64,000 bases of DNA from Pagrus major (Eukaryota; Chordata; Actinopteri; Spariformes; Sparidae): NCBI RefSeq assembly GCF_040436345.1, contig NC_133216.1, forward strand, positions 20,113,792 to 20,177,791, written 5' to 3'. The translations under genes and the position numbers were made by a program. Of the stretch, positions 1 through 41,814 are shown in pieces. Positions within the stretch are counted from its first letter, which is position 1; every line of letters begins with the position of its first letter. Below the pieces are notes generated by a model. The model was not told where the DNA came from and did no database searches. It saw nothing but the letters and a program-made list of their open reading frames with translations.

Positions 1-1629
1 CAACGGTGTGCTTAGTCTGGTTAGGTATAGGTACAAAAACCACTTGGTTGTGGGATGTTTGGGCTGGGTTGCTAATGTCATTTTCTTTTTCATATTAAGT
101 TATTTCTCTACACACGATATCTGTTACATATCTGTCCGTTCCTCTTCCATCGCTACAAGATTTTTTGACTTTTTTCTTCACCCAAACTGAGGGTCTAAGG
201 ATAGAGGGTATGTTGTGAAGCCCTTTTTATTTTGAGCTGTAGAAATAAAATTGATTTAACTTGAGCAAACTTCATGTATCGATGAAGAGCATGAGACGTG
301 GCTAGAAGCTTTAAAAATGTTCTAGTAGGTGGAACAGATAAGAAAAATATATAATAAATAAAAATATGAATATAAAAAAGCAGGAAATCAGGTTGGTCTT
401 CAGGAAAAGTCCTTTCTCTCTTCACTTCATTTAAATACAAAAGACAGCTGGAGATGTTACTGTATTCATCTCATCTTCTCCTCATTCATCCACTCCACAT
501 GGCTCTTAACTGGCTGTGCTGCTTTCTCGCTACACCACCACCACCTCCAATTTGTACTTGTTTATCAAATAAATTTGCATTACCATTTTTCTTGCATTTT
601 ACATCATACGTATTCCACGTCTCACTGGTGCGCTCCTCAGGGGCTCAAATTGGCTTCCTGCTGAACCTTTCGTATGCTGCTGCTGCTGGTTTTAAATGAA
701 GATCCCCTCAGAGAGCAGATCCTGCACCACCAAATACAACTGTATAACTGTTTGTGCAATTACGCTTTCACCATTAGAAAGCAAAAATACAGAAAACATG
801 TGAGCTGACTCGCAGAGCTGGGTCAAACAGCTGGGTGAAATACATTTGTTTTAATCAGCTTGAAATATTACTGCCTTTAAAGATATGTACAAATCAGGGT
901 ACAACAAGGAAGCTGTCAAGTAACATAGAAATGAACGTATGAGCCATAACAAATCCCTGATCACCAGTCAGCCAAAGCAGGTTACAGTAAACCTTAGAAA
1001 GAATGTGTAAATATTATTTGGCCTAGTTCTGCTCAGTGGGAAATTATCTCACATCACACAGAGCTGATTTGGCTTTATCCTGCTAGCTAGAGCTCTGTCC
1101 ATGTAGACTTAATTAAGCTTTTCAGTGAGTTGTCCTCCTGGAGTTGTGCTCCAAATGTCTGCTGCCTCTCTATTAACTCTGATTTATGACTGCTGTAGTT
1201 CAGGGAAAAGATTGAATGAAAGGGTAAGACTTTGCCCTCTATTTTTTCTATAACTACATTTATCAGCAGGTTGGCATTTTCCTGTTCGACAGCCAAGTCC
1301 TGCTTCACTATAATCTCATTTCCATGCCATTGTAGGCTGACCACCATGCTCTCTGCTTTTTACACCAGCTGCAGAGCAGCTTCACAGACATGTTTTAGGC
1401 TTAAGTGCCCTCCTGAAGAGCAAATGGAGTGTGGCTCTTGCAGGAGAGGAGTACACACTTCAGACACTGTGTACCTTTCTGTCTACAGTTGATAACCTGC
1501 AGTAAGTCCAAATCAAAGTGGATGGTAGCTTTATCCTCAGACCCTTGATTCGGATAAGAGAAAAGTTCTCAAAATACCCTTTTATCTGGATGGACGAATA
1601 GACCATGGATGAGTACATTGTAGATATAT

Positions 1630-2090
1630 TTTTAAACATGTGACCATGGGGAGATTACACAAGCCCACAAGAGGCACGATGGGAAAAGGTCCTGCACCCT
1701 CCTGACTTCTTTTTTACTCTGGGGTGAGACAGGAGAACTGAGCACAGGGAGCAGAGAGTATAGCACAGAATATAAAGTATAGGCTAAGGAGATCAGAAAA
1801 GTTTGAGTAGGAAGCACATTTACAATTTTATAAATCATCAGAAGCACCTTAAAGTCTGATCTGACATGGATAGGGAGCTAAAAGAAAAAGGTGTAATATG
1901 GTAATTTTTTCTGGAGTATCAAGGGCAACATAGTGGAAATTAAGTCCATTTCTTTGTGTAATTTGGCCAAGAGGGGAATATAAAGGGAGAAAAGCAGAGG
2001 GCTGAGAACACAGCCCTGAAGTACACCGTAACTTACAGAAGACATTTTCAATGACGCTTGTGTTGTTTCAAATTTCATAAGGAACTGATC
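1630..2090 (-). mobile_element. Degenerate L2-like LINE reverse transcriptase fragment
   Basis: Read on the minus strand, 2040-1960 gives GVLQGCVLSPLLFSLY, the non-LTR reverse-transcriptase signature (canonical form GVPQGSVLGPLLF). After a frameshift it continues as LGQITQRNGLNFHY, and then the region expected to hold YADD reads as a degenerate VALDT. Further downstream, about 1885-1810, VRSDFKVLLMIYKIVN resembles the conserved block near the C-terminus of L2-type ORF2 proteins. Frameshifts and stops separate the blocks, so this is an old dead copy. Assignment to L2 rather than another non-LTR clade is from memory of the motif spacing. Confidence 0.75.
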
Positions 2091-3840
2091 TTACACCATG
2101 GATCAGAAACCCTTTGTCCTGCAGTTCATGGACAAACTGAGTTAAATAAAAAGAAGATAGAAGATTCATTCATTAGTCATTGAATGTGAGTTTTTGTCCC
2201 TTTATGCTACTCACAAAACAAAACTATATAATTGAATGAATAGATGATAAGTCAAAAAATAGAATGACGTAAAATTAAAGAACTGAAGGCAAGGTCAGCG
2301 ATAAACTCTGGGAATAAGATCAAGGTGGTCTTTAGACTACAACAAGGCAGAAAGATGCCCTGGACAAATAAATTCATATTGATGGAGATGGTTTTAATAC
2401 AAGAGTCTCATATGGGTTGAATTTAATGTCAAGCTTGGAGGTTAAATTGAAAATAGAAACATTCCCATGTTTAGTAGTTAGATAGTCAAGCAGAAGTCAG
2501 TCATCTTATATTTATAAAACCAAATCTGAGGGTCTTGTTGGAGCTTTTAATAATGTAGATGAGAGTAGAGAAAATATTGTTAGCAAAATGTTTTGATTGC
2601 CTTCCCACACTGCAATGCAATTTATCTCATAGATATTTTGTTTTGCGGGGATTTATCACTTCACCACTGCCAGTTGTAAGGATGATAATGAGATTTTGGT
2701 GATTCAAACACATTAAAGGTAAAAGAACTTTTGAGTAATACGCCAGGGGAAGTAGACAGTCTCAATGTTGTAGATAGTTTTCACTGTGACCGTATTATAA
2801 GCAAGCTTCTGAGCATAAAAGTGACATAAAAATTACAGATTTATGTGCAGTATTATGTACAAAATGTCAGAGGGTGAAGAGAAGAGCTTAAGGAAAATAC
2901 ACATGTCTGAGGGGGTGTCTGATAAAGATAAAGAGAGAGAGGAAGTTGTGTTTAGTTATGCTGATCACTGGTGCCCTTCAAAATGTCAGAGCGCTCCGAG
3001 TGATTAGAAAGGCTGCAGATAAAGACAACAGCAGAGATGACAGACCTGGGGGAAGAACAGGAGAAGAAACCTGGAGATCGATGTAAAGTTTAGGGGTTCA
3101 GGTAGAAAGATGCAGTGAGGAAAAGAGGTAGAGAAAGTCAAGTTAAGAAATTCACCACACGTATTACTATGACATTTACAGGACAATACATCCTGCTTCA
3201 GATGAGTGCATCGCTGTAACAAATTATGAATTACAGTAATGCAATGAGTAGATGTAATGTAGAGTCTATGAGAGTCATTCTAAAATTAAATAGAAATAAT
3301 TCAATAAAAATAATAAATACACCATTACCATAATGGCCCTTCACATTGTCCCGGGGATTTAATGTCTCCCGCATTAAAACGTGTATTCTGTTATGCCATT
3401 TTCAACTCAATTCAGATAAAAGCCTCGGCCAAATTCACATAAATTGAAATGGCATTAGAGCAAAACAAACTGTGTTAAGGTAATGAAATCACGTCGCTGT
3501 TTTCATTAAAATTTTTGAGACTGTTCTGCTTCAGTTTTGAACTAATTGAAGGATTATATTGTCCTCTATCTAATTCTGTTTACTGGAGAGGTTCACTGAC
3601 CCCATTGGATGAGCTCTAAAAGTAGGTTGTTCAATTTAAAAAACAAAGCTTATCTTTTTAGTTTTCCGAAATGTTGACATGAGGCTTTCACGTGACAGCC
3701 ACAGAATGGAAGTGAATTAGTGAATTTCAAGATAAAATAGGGGGAAAAAAAGTCAAATGAATGTTGTTAAAATGAAAACTCATTAAGCAAAAGAGAAGAA
3801 GGGCTCCAATAAAAGCTGTCACAAGGAATCATACATGTGT

Positions 3841-3841
3841 G

Positions 3842-3906
<65 letters not shown>
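3841..3906. repeat. (TG)n microsatellite
   Basis: About 30 nearly uninterrupted TG units. The complementary strand gives only low-complexity translations. Confidence 0.97.
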
Positions 3907-3907
<1 letters not shown>

Positions 3908-4053
3908 CAATGGGTGGAGAAGCAGGGGTAAATTAAGATAACAGATGGTTTGAGGTTTATGGCGAGGAACGATTGTGAAAGGTCAGACAGACAGTGTGAC
4001 ATTTACCAAGGCATACATTTTATTCCTTGTAATACACGTGCACAAACACAAAC

Positions 4054-4089
<36 letters not shown>
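4054..4089. repeat. (CA)n microsatellite
   Basis: About 17 CA units lying 150 bp after the TG repeat at 3841. The two are complementary, so the segment 3841-4089 could form a long hairpin. Confidence 0.95.
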
Positions 4090-4091
<2 letters not shown>

Positions 4092-4865
4092 ATGCTTGTA
4101 TTCCTATACTTGGGAAAACCCTCATTGATTGTTGTTGTGTTGATTGTTGTATTTCCGGCATCGGCTGGACAATAAAATCTTTACAATCTGTACAAAGTTA
4201 CAAAGCAACGTCGCTCTCATGCTTTGAATTGTGGGGGGACATTAGGCTAACGCTACTTATGTTAGGAGATATGTGGGAGGGAGGCAGCGAGTGATAAAAG
4301 AAAACACTCAGTATTTATAAAGTGGACATCTTGCCGCACATGTTGGATTATATGAACTTGATGAGACACACGCTGTGTGTAACTTCTGCCCCACAACAAT
4401 TACTAACCACGTTGGCAGTTTTCACCTGAAGTTAACGTCTGCAGCCGTACAGAATAAAACACCCAGCTAATCAACCAAGAATTAGGGAAGCGCTGCAACT
4501 TTGCCATCCAACTCTGACAGGTGTGTGCAGCAGAGTCAAGTTTCAAAAAGTGCCCTGTCTTAGAGCTGTGATGTGAAACGATATGATTACGTTAGATTAC
4601 AGCGCACATGTAATGCCCTGCAGACTGATTTATGTTTTGGTTTTGTAATGTTTATGTAGAAGCCGTTTTTATACCACAGACTGTTGTAGTCTGATTTTCA
4701 AAAGGATTTCTTGTTAAAAAGGGAATTAAGATTTATCTTTCTGCCCGTATCAATTGATGAAAAAGTATCCGTGCGCAGTTATATTGAAACTTGAGGATGC
4801 CATACATTGAGATGCATTAAGTTGCATCGAGAATTCTTGGGCATTTGAATCGCTGACAGATGAAT

Positions 4866-5379
4866 CTGTCAGGAATACCAAAACAGGACCCAAATGCAGA
4901 CACGGAAGCAGGCAGATTCACAACAAAAAGCAACTTTAATGAAAGCTGAAAACCAGTCCAATAATCAAAACATCTAAAATGAGGAAAAATGTGGTAACAA
5001 AAAGCTGTCAATGAAGAGAATCCAGACAACAAATCCAGAACACTGAGAGCACACGTGTACCAGGGAATGAAACAGGAACGCAGGATGAAGGCAAGATGCC
5101 GTGCGGACGAGAACTGAACAGACGAACCAACAAAGAGTGAGGGAACAGCACAGGCTAAAATACAAACTAAACTAACGAGAGGTTGAGGTGCAGGTGGAGA
5201 GATGCTGGAAAGCGGGCAATGCTAACAAGAGGGATTTGAGACAGGTCTGGGGGATCAGTCACTGTGTGCAGGAGTGAAGTAACACAGGAGAGAGACAGAA
5301 CGGTGGGAACACAGATGAGGAGAAAGTAACTGCAAGACACAGGAGGCTATAACTACAAAATAAAACAGAGCCATGACAG
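4866..5379. mobile_element. Non-autonomous inverted-repeat element (514 bp)
   Basis: The left end reads CTGTCAGGAATACC and the right end, reverse-complemented, CTGTCATGGCTCTG, sharing CTGTCA(T)GG. The trinucleotide AAT directly flanks both ends (4863-4865 and 5380-5382), consistent with a 3-bp target duplication as in PIF/Harbinger-type elements. The interior has no credible long ORF. The left-arm wording (CAGGACCCAAATGCAGACAC) is one I associate with a common fish repeat. Class assignment is tentative. Confidence 0.5.
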
Positions 5380-5421
5380 AATCGTAATCGAAACATGAAG
5401 CCAGTGAAGATTCACACCTCT

Positions 5422-5425
<4 letters not shown>

Positions 5426-5457
<32 letters not shown>

Positions 5458-5680
5458 ATGGCAGCGTCCATCCTCGACAAGTTCCTGACAGCAGAGTGGA
5501 CAGGATGGGAAGCCAGAGACATTTGTTATTGGCCTGCCGTTCAGATCTACTTCCCATCAAACATTACTTAGCAGGATTTGCGTAAGATGCAATACACTCA
5601 AATTCTGTCTCTCTCGAACACACACACACGCACGCACATACACACACGCACACACATGCACACACACGCACATGGGCTGG
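5426..5680. repeat. CA-rich microsatellites
   Basis: Two blocks: a clean (CA)n at about 5427-5452 and an imperfect CA/CG block at about 5618-5672. Confidence 0.9.
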
Positions 5681-7347
5681 CATAGCTCCAACTTCATTAC
5701 AACAGCACTCTGGCAGGCTGATTGAGTGATCAAAGCTAATCGCATTTAATCATACCTAATCACATGTAATAACCAACACTGAGTGCTCAGGCATGACAAG
5801 TCTCTCCACTCTCTCTCCATCCCTCCCATTTCCTCTCTCCTCCTCCCTCACTCCTTGACCCTCCTCACCCCCTCAGCCACCCGCTAACAGCTCCTCCTCC
5901 TCCCTCCTCCTTCGTCTTCTGTCGGTCAAAAAACAGGACTGAACGTCATGAGAAAGAGGGAAAAGGAGAGAAGAAAACTAAAAGAGGGGGTGACAGATGG
6001 ACAGCCTCAATAGAACATGAAGCCCTGTACTTCTGTGGTGCTTTATGATTCAGGAAGGAAGAATATGTTCTTTCTTCCGGCTCGGCTGTGTGACTAAAAG
6101 CTTTGTCAGAACGACTGGAAGAGGATGATCTGGCAGTCACAGGCAATAGTTTCAACATTACCATTCGCTTTCCAATTTATATTCAGTACACAGTTTTTAA
6201 AGCTGCAGCATCTTAAGTCTCTGTGACTTCTTCCACTGTTTTTTTATGCTTTGATCAGATTTTGAAGTCCCGTTAAGATTCTCTCTTAAGGCTGCGCTTA
6301 CATGTAATAATAATGCAGTGTGATAACTGGAACTGGTAGGGATTTAAAGCAGACACCACACAGAGTGTAAATATCCTCATGGTATGAGGTTGTAGACGTC
6401 AGCCGGGATGTTACGAGCGCTCTTCTGATAAAGTTGTGGTTGCGAGTCGCTGTATGTGGCATTTGTAGAAGGGGAAAAACATCGAAGCACAAACTCACTC
6501 TTGCATGACCTTAAAATATAAGCTCCTATTATCACAGATCTCCTGTTTTCCCATCCATCTGCTTGCCTACCCTGTTTTCCAAACGTAATCTTTATTAAAG
6601 CAGACGGTTGTTTTGAGGGGACCAGAAAGTGCACTTGAGGAAAACAAAACACTCTCACCTTGCAGTTAAATTGTCCCTTTTAAGGTGTTAAAATGCTCCA
6701 AAGAAAGTGCTTGCCTAATGGTCACACACGCCCCTGAAACCTTTATGGCATCAGAATTAGGTGGGCTGTTTTTGTGCGATTTTCTTCTTTCCAAACTCCA
6801 CAATTGGACAAGCACACCCACTTTACGCAGCAATAGGGCGGGTGTCCAGAGATAAGGAAGTAGGAAGGGTTTCGAACTTCTCTCTGGAGCTGGAACTCTA
6901 ACTGGAACTTATAATACAATATCATTGTGCAACATCTCCATTTGTACAACTCAATATGTTTGGTCTTTCTGTCTTATGCCCAGCTTTTTGCTGACCTTCA
7001 AGTGTGCCCACTGGCAGGCAGTCATACATGGAAAGTCAGTCCAGAATAGGTAAATCAATCCAAGATCCATAGATACTGGCTTGAAAGCGATGAATACATG
7101 AGGTGCAGCAAAGACAAGCAGGGGAGTACATAAATGAACAGGGTTGACTGCAGGCAAGAGCAGGGGCAGGTGAGGCAGCACAGGTGTAGATAGTCAGGAC
7201 CAGGAAAAACATTGTAGCAGGAAGGAACTGCAATGACAGGAGAGCTTAGTCTTTCAGAATAAAACAGCAAACACAATCGGCAATTTTAATGGGATGTTAC
7301 AGGAACAACTGTCAACACTTTTGCCCTCACATGGTCGGTCAATAATG

Positions 7348-7719
7348 AAGGTACGTGTCCACAGGATCTGTCCTTTTCACTCCTCCCATTCATTCTCTAC
7401 ATAGGAAGCAGTGCAATGCATTCATTGTAGTACTGTTAAAATTGAATACTGGCCAATCAGGTGCAGCCAGTGAGTGTTTGCGTGGTAGACGGAGGGTGTC
7501 GCAATATATGGCAGACGCACACATCCAAAGAATGTGTATTTTATATATTTAAATCATCTATTCGAAGGTGCTGGACCAATAGATGATTCAAATATATTCA
7601 ACTTAAAAAAGTCCTCACACTGTGGCTCCCATTAACGTGCAAGTCATTGGGACATCGACAAGTTCAAGTGACGTTTCAAGCTGTTCTTCTTCAGACTTGT
7701 CCCCGTGGACACGTACCTT
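7348..7719. mobile_element. MITE-like element with perfect 15-bp inverted repeats and central hairpin
   Basis: AAGGTACGTGTCCAC at 7348-7362 is repeated exactly as its reverse complement at 7705-7719; similarity extends a few bases either side. The interior contains a second, nested palindrome at 7545-7597. No coding capacity. This is the layout of a non-autonomous DNA transposon, but I cannot name the superfamily; the bases next to each end do not give a convincing target duplication. Confidence 0.65.
7545..7597. repeat. Near-perfect stem-loop inside the 7348-7719 element
   Basis: The arm ATATTTAAATCATCTATT (7545-7562) pairs with AATAGATGATTCAAATAT (7578-7595) at 17 of 18 positions around a 15-nt loop. 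Confidence 0.8.
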
Positions 7720-8748
7720 GAGGCCGCATCCAAATGTCTGGATTTCACCACTCTTGCAAACTTGCAGAGTTTGTGGGCACGTTGGCGAGGAGTCTGCGAG
7801 TGCTGGGGGCTGTCCAAACCCACGATTCATCCAGTCCACACAAGTCTTCAAACAGACTTTCTGCATACTTCAAGAAAGTGATTTTATTGTTGTAGTCTTT
7901 AAACTTTCAGCGGCTTATATTTCCTCACAGACTTGTGCCGTCAAAGACTTTACCTGATGAAAACTGAAGTCTGAGACGGCTCAGTCCAGAGAGTGGACAT
8001 TTGGAGTCAGCCTTAGTACCAACTAGCTTATCTCAAGCATACCCGGCCTTTTCTATAAAGAGGAGTGATTATCTCCACTTTTATTTCAGCTGTGATGAGA
8101 CCCTTCATGCCTGTCTGTCTTTTGATGCGGAAAGATATTTTATCAAAGTCAAAAGAGATAAAAATAGATTGCCTCTCGTTAAATTTGGTCTGACTGATCA
8201 GAGGCAGGCTGTAATTAAGATAACCACCACTCTGCTCCATGTTAAGTGCTTTTATTCAGTCTTCAGAAAATACTGCAGTGTAAATATCTGTTACGTAATT
8301 TGTGAACCATGACATCTTTACCACCAAACACCATTTCATGTCATGAATAATGAGCTTCTTCTTGCCTGGCAAAAACACCGCAGATGAATTGTCAAGTGCT
8401 TGGTTTTCACAGTGCCAAAATGAAACAAAAGCATCGAGTGTGCTAAAGAGCAAAACTAACTGCAGTAATCCGTCGATGTCTGACTTCAGTTCATTTTTAA
8501 GTGCCTCACTTGTGCTTCCAACGAGCACAGGCTGCTTTGCGTTTACTGAGTGTGACACAGTTTAAATATTGTTTCAGAGGCCACTGCCAAGCTAAATATC
8601 TGGGGAAGAGCTGTTGTCACATAAACCTTGTATCCACAAAAAAAACAACAACACTATAGCCAAGGCCTCAGGTTTTTGGAGCTGCACGTTGAGATCATAA
8701 ACAAACAACCAAACAGACATCAGGGCATCTGTTTGTCTCCCTCCCCAG

Positions 8749-37491
<28,743 letters not shown>

Positions 37492-38700
37492 CACCAGCGG
37501 GCGGCCGACGGTTTCATGAAGTTTTCTGTGGTCCAATAAGAGGCTGAGGATACCTTTTTAGCGACCTGAGAGGGAGGGATCTCTCTGCTGTCAATCACTT
37601 AGATGCTTAGCAGGCCATGCAGAATGGACAGGACAAAGTTTTTGAAACTAATCGAATCAGACAAGTGATTTGAAACGAGCGGATCCACCTGAGCCGGTTC
37701 AGTGATTAGATGCTACGTGTTGCTTGTGTCTCCAGTTCAGGAAAGCAGAAGGTGGTGACTTCATCTTTTTCAGCAGCTGTACTGGAAAAATAAGTTTTTA
37801 CCACGAGTCACGAGTTCATTCATACAGTACTGATCCTGATTTACGATTGTAAAAACACACACGCGCTGACACACATATGTACATGCACATACTGTTTAGA
37901 CACACGACAGAGAAAAAAAAACAATTCATTGTTATGGAAAACGTCAACATGTAACAGTGAGATAAAGTGCTATACTTTCTGTAAAATGTTTCATAATAGC
38001 TTCTATTGATTTAAATGGCTCAGCTATGTTCACAAGCAGCTGCCATAGTCCCTCACCTGATGCTTATGAATGCATGCTGTATGGACACCTCATGTATTAT
38101 TCCTTTTATCTTCGTCATCATCGATTTCTCCATGGCTAAGAAATTAATGCAGTACAATTTTATACCATCAGAACAGATTTTTGTATATTCAATTAACTCA
38201 TTACATCCATGAATTTGTACAGGGGAGATTTAGCTCATTTACTCTACAATAACCGTCATCTGTATTCATTCACTTTCCCTCATTTTTTTGGGGGGTGTTT
38301 AAGGGAAAATTTGACAATCACTGATCAGTGACAGAGTCACAGATCCCTGGCCATGACACCCCACTCCATGCATTCATCAATAAAAACACACACCCTGTCA
38401 CTGTATCTACACCACAAACAAATGCCACTCACGACCTTGTTTTATTTCTCCTACTCCCTTGCACATTTCTCACTTCCTTTCACATTTTAGTTCACTGATT
38501 TCCTCATGAAACACTCTAGATAGAGATCAACTGAAGCCCTTTAAAAGATCCATCTCATCTGTTAGTGTTAATGTGCCAGAGTAGAGCGTGTTATACAGAG
38601 TGTGTCATTGAGTGTGTCATATGGATCTGCCTTATTGCGCATCTTTGCTGCCTTTCTTAGAGCTTTTAATATATGAAAATTGAAATAAAGAGTCTGTTTA
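37492..38700 (+). other. PDE2A 3' untranslated region
   Basis: Non-coding sequence between the stop codon and the AATAAA at 38684; an earlier AATAAA near 38379 (CATCAATAAAAAC) could give a shorter transcript. The extent is inferred from signals only. Confidence 0.6.
38684..38689 (+). terminator. Polyadenylation signal, PDE2A
   Basis: AATAAA followed within 10-40 nt by a GT-rich stretch (GTCTGTTTAGTATGTATGTTG in two pieces), the usual signal plus downstream element. Confidence 0.6.
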
Positions 38701-41365
38701 GTATGTATGTTGTATATTTGTTATAGACATAGTTTGAGTATCAGCGTGTTGACTGAATGATGCTCAGAAGATGTATATTTGTGAAATACCTGTGTGGAGA
38801 CCTCAGATCTCATGTCATTTCACTTCTTTCTATTTTAAGTTATGTATACAACCACCAGTGGATATTAGGCAGACAAAACAGCATTTGTATGTTCTCAAAT
38901 AATGTTTTAAAGAAGGAACTAGAGATGTAGCCGTCATAGAAAAGACTCAACAGTTCACTATTGCTGCATCCCAAAGGAAACGTTTAGAAGATTAGAGTCA
39001 AGTTGTCAGATTGTGCCTCATGTGAAAAGAAAAAAATATTTTGGGGGCCATGGGGTTTTTGTGTTACAATACATATTAAGTTTTATCTTCAATGTTCGAC
39101 ATCGGAAATGCTGCGGAGAAAACCACAGAATAGTTACACGAAGAGAAGCTTCTGTAATGGACAACACTGTACTGTACGTAGGCTGCGTGTGGAGGAGTGA
39201 GAGTGAGTGGATGGATGGACGGGTGGGTGTGTAGATGAGAGAGGAAAAGAGAGAGAGAATGAGAGAGAAAGGAGCGGAGGTAGTTTGTTTTAAGATCAAG
39301 AGAGAAATGTTTGGTATAACCGGCCCTTACAAAGCTGATCCTGATAGCGATGATGCAAACCTCAAGCGATCTCCTAAAAAAATTAACGTGATATTCATTT
39401 ATAAAGCCCTGATAATGCTTGTGAAGATAGATGAAAGCAAAAATATTGCTAAAATATATAATTTTTCTTTGAAAGGGGTCTCACGAGGGCGCTTTAGGGA
39501 GGAGGGTTAATTGGTTAGCAGAGTGGTTTGATGTATGTGGTATACCTACTTTGGGATATGCATTAGCGTGATTGGATGAAATCGTTTGATCTGCCTTGGT
39601 CTGCTTCAATATTTTTTTACTCTAAATTTCTTAAAAGGGCATACAGAAGTGTTTGTAGAAGAGCCTCTCTCTCTTTCTCAAGCTCTTTCTCTCACACGTG
39701 GGTTTCTGTTATTATTATAAAACCACTGTTTCATACGTACCTGCCTTTTTCATGTGCAATATGAAGTGTCTGCCTCTGTGACGTTGCATAGATTCCTATG
39801 TAAATACCTATGCCTCTTGTTAAATTATTACTTTAGTTCTGAGTTCCCAAAGGCATTTAAGTGTTGGATCATGATGTTTCCATTAAAAAAAAAGAAAAAT
39901 CAAATACCTGTGAAAGTTATAACCCGAAAATGCTTTTGAGAGTCCAGACCTAGGACAGTTTTCTATACTGAGTGTGTATCTGTCCCTTTATGTTTGTTTT
40001 AGAGAGTCAGGGCTAAATGTGCCAAGCAAAAAACAATCTACTTCCTGGCAAACAGGCAAACCTACAATTACTTTTTGTTCTCTAATGTTGGAGTCAAGTT
40101 GAGATCTGAAATTACAGGAAGTATGAACCCAATTTATCTCCCGTCATCACAGAACAGCAGGACTCAAACCTGTATGTAATTTCATTGTAATGATCACTTG
40201 TGACATGATTGTTAAAAGTGGCAAGAATATAATTGCTGTAAATATCAAAAAGAAAATGTTACTTGATTGTCTGTCATTACTACAATGGGAAGTATTTCAA
40301 TTCTGTAATGTATTTAAAGTGATTGCATCCTGTTCTCTTTTTTTTATGCCATTTTTGAACAACCCCAAACTTTTAGACTTCAAGACAGAGGAGACGAAAG
40401 AACAGTATATGTGTATTTAGGATATACACATGATATTCTACCACACATGAGAATCCAAACTAATCTGAAATGTATACATGATGCTAATACTAAGGACTAA
40501 ATCCAGTCATCTGTTAATTATTTGTTTTGTTGAGTTCTGAGTGCTGGTGGTCTTGTTCTCCTTCAGATGTAATGAACAAGGACATTTTTGACAAGACAAA
40601 TGGATGAAGTTTTGATTTTTTTTTTCTTTCTTGGAATAAATCTGATGAAAGGCTTCTTGTTTACTGTCTCCAAAAAGTACAGCATGCCATATACTGCATA
40701 TTCACCATACCATGTGTGCTCAGATTCCGGAAAAATGATCAGGTGACATCAGGCGACACAGATTTTGTCATCACAGTGGCATCTCTGTTGATCCTGTTGA
40801 CCTATCCCACATGCTGATACTGTATAAGAATGGTCAGATTAACATGCTGGGGGGCCCTGGGGGGCAAAGATCCACTGTGGCTCATGACTGACTCCTCCCA
40901 CCAGCAATCAGCAATCTCTCTACATTCTGCATGTAGTTAAAGTAATATTACTATAACTTTGTTGTAGAGTCTGTTAGGATGAGGCTCATGCAGGAAGAGG
41001 TTCTGAAACAGACAGACTGATTTAAATTAAATCAATTAAATTAATTAATTAAATCAAGTAAGACTGTATTTAGGAATGTGCATCATTAAGATTGTAACAA
41101 GGATCCTATTATCAGCTCATCAATTTATATGATGCGTAAAATGATGCTCATTACCTGACACATCTGGATTTAATCAAATTACCCCAACTGAAGGTATTCC
41201 AGTTTGTAGGAGAAAGTATAAATTCAGTGTGAAAGAAAAATTGCTTATGAATTTGTAAAGAGGCACATACACGTATAGACAAGACTTTGCAAGTTATGCA
41301 AGTGCGTATCGCATCAATAAAAACAGTCAAACACATAAAGCAGGATGGCTTACATGTACATCCCC

Positions 41366-41558
41366 TTAAAGGGTGACTCCTCAAATGTTACACATTTAGG
41401 TGTATTCACAAGTCTCGTGGAGTAGCCTACTACTGCATATGTGAAGAAAGAAGTGTAAAGCCTTTTGTGGCACTAGCGGGAGCTGCATCTAATCTGATAA
41501 CTTGCCTCCAGTGATGTCACTCATCGGCTAGGTTGCAACATGGGTAATGTGGGCACCA
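41366..41558 (+). repeat. Single arm of the TTAAAGGG foldback family
   Basis: TTAAAGGGTGACTCC, GTAGCCTACTACTGCATATG, AAAGCCTTTTGTGGC and CTGATAACTTGCCTCC follow the same order as the arms of the element at 16637-17122, and GGTAATGTGGGCACCAG matches its right arm. Confidence 0.7.
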
Positions 41559-41814
41559 GGTTTCAGGAGTCCGTCCAACTGGTCCAAACACACAGACAGC
41601 ACAGCACACCCCAAACCAGCCCAATCACATCTAACCATTAAGCTGGAACAAAAAGAAAACTCATATCAAGACACAAACACCAGCAAAGTATCTGATCTAA
41701 AATCAAATTTAAGAGTCAGTTTTGCCTTACAATATGCACATGTTCCTAATATTTCTCTATTTCTATTTGAGTAAAAGTTTGAATGCAGGAATTTTACTTG
41801 AAATAGTGTATTTT

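Larger units (their letters stand above)
1..8748. other. Upstream/5' intronic region with no recognisable coding exon
   Basis: No stretch here translates into anything I recognise as the PDE2A N-terminus. The recognised PDE2A exons start at the residue aligning to roughly position 49 of the human long isoform, so one or two 5' exons and the promoter are missing; they may lie upstream of the window or be too divergent to see. What can be identified is a minus-strand LINE fragment, a 514-bp inverted-repeat element, a 372-bp inverted-repeat element with a central hairpin, and several CA/TG microsatellites, each listed separately. The rest is AT-rich non-coding sequence. Confidence 0.6.

Noticed and set aside
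7622..8312. Open frames just before the first recognised PDE2A exon, considered as N-terminal exons
   Set aside because: The first is partly the MITE at 7348-7719; neither resembles PDE2A, and their ends do not coincide with donor sites in phase 0.
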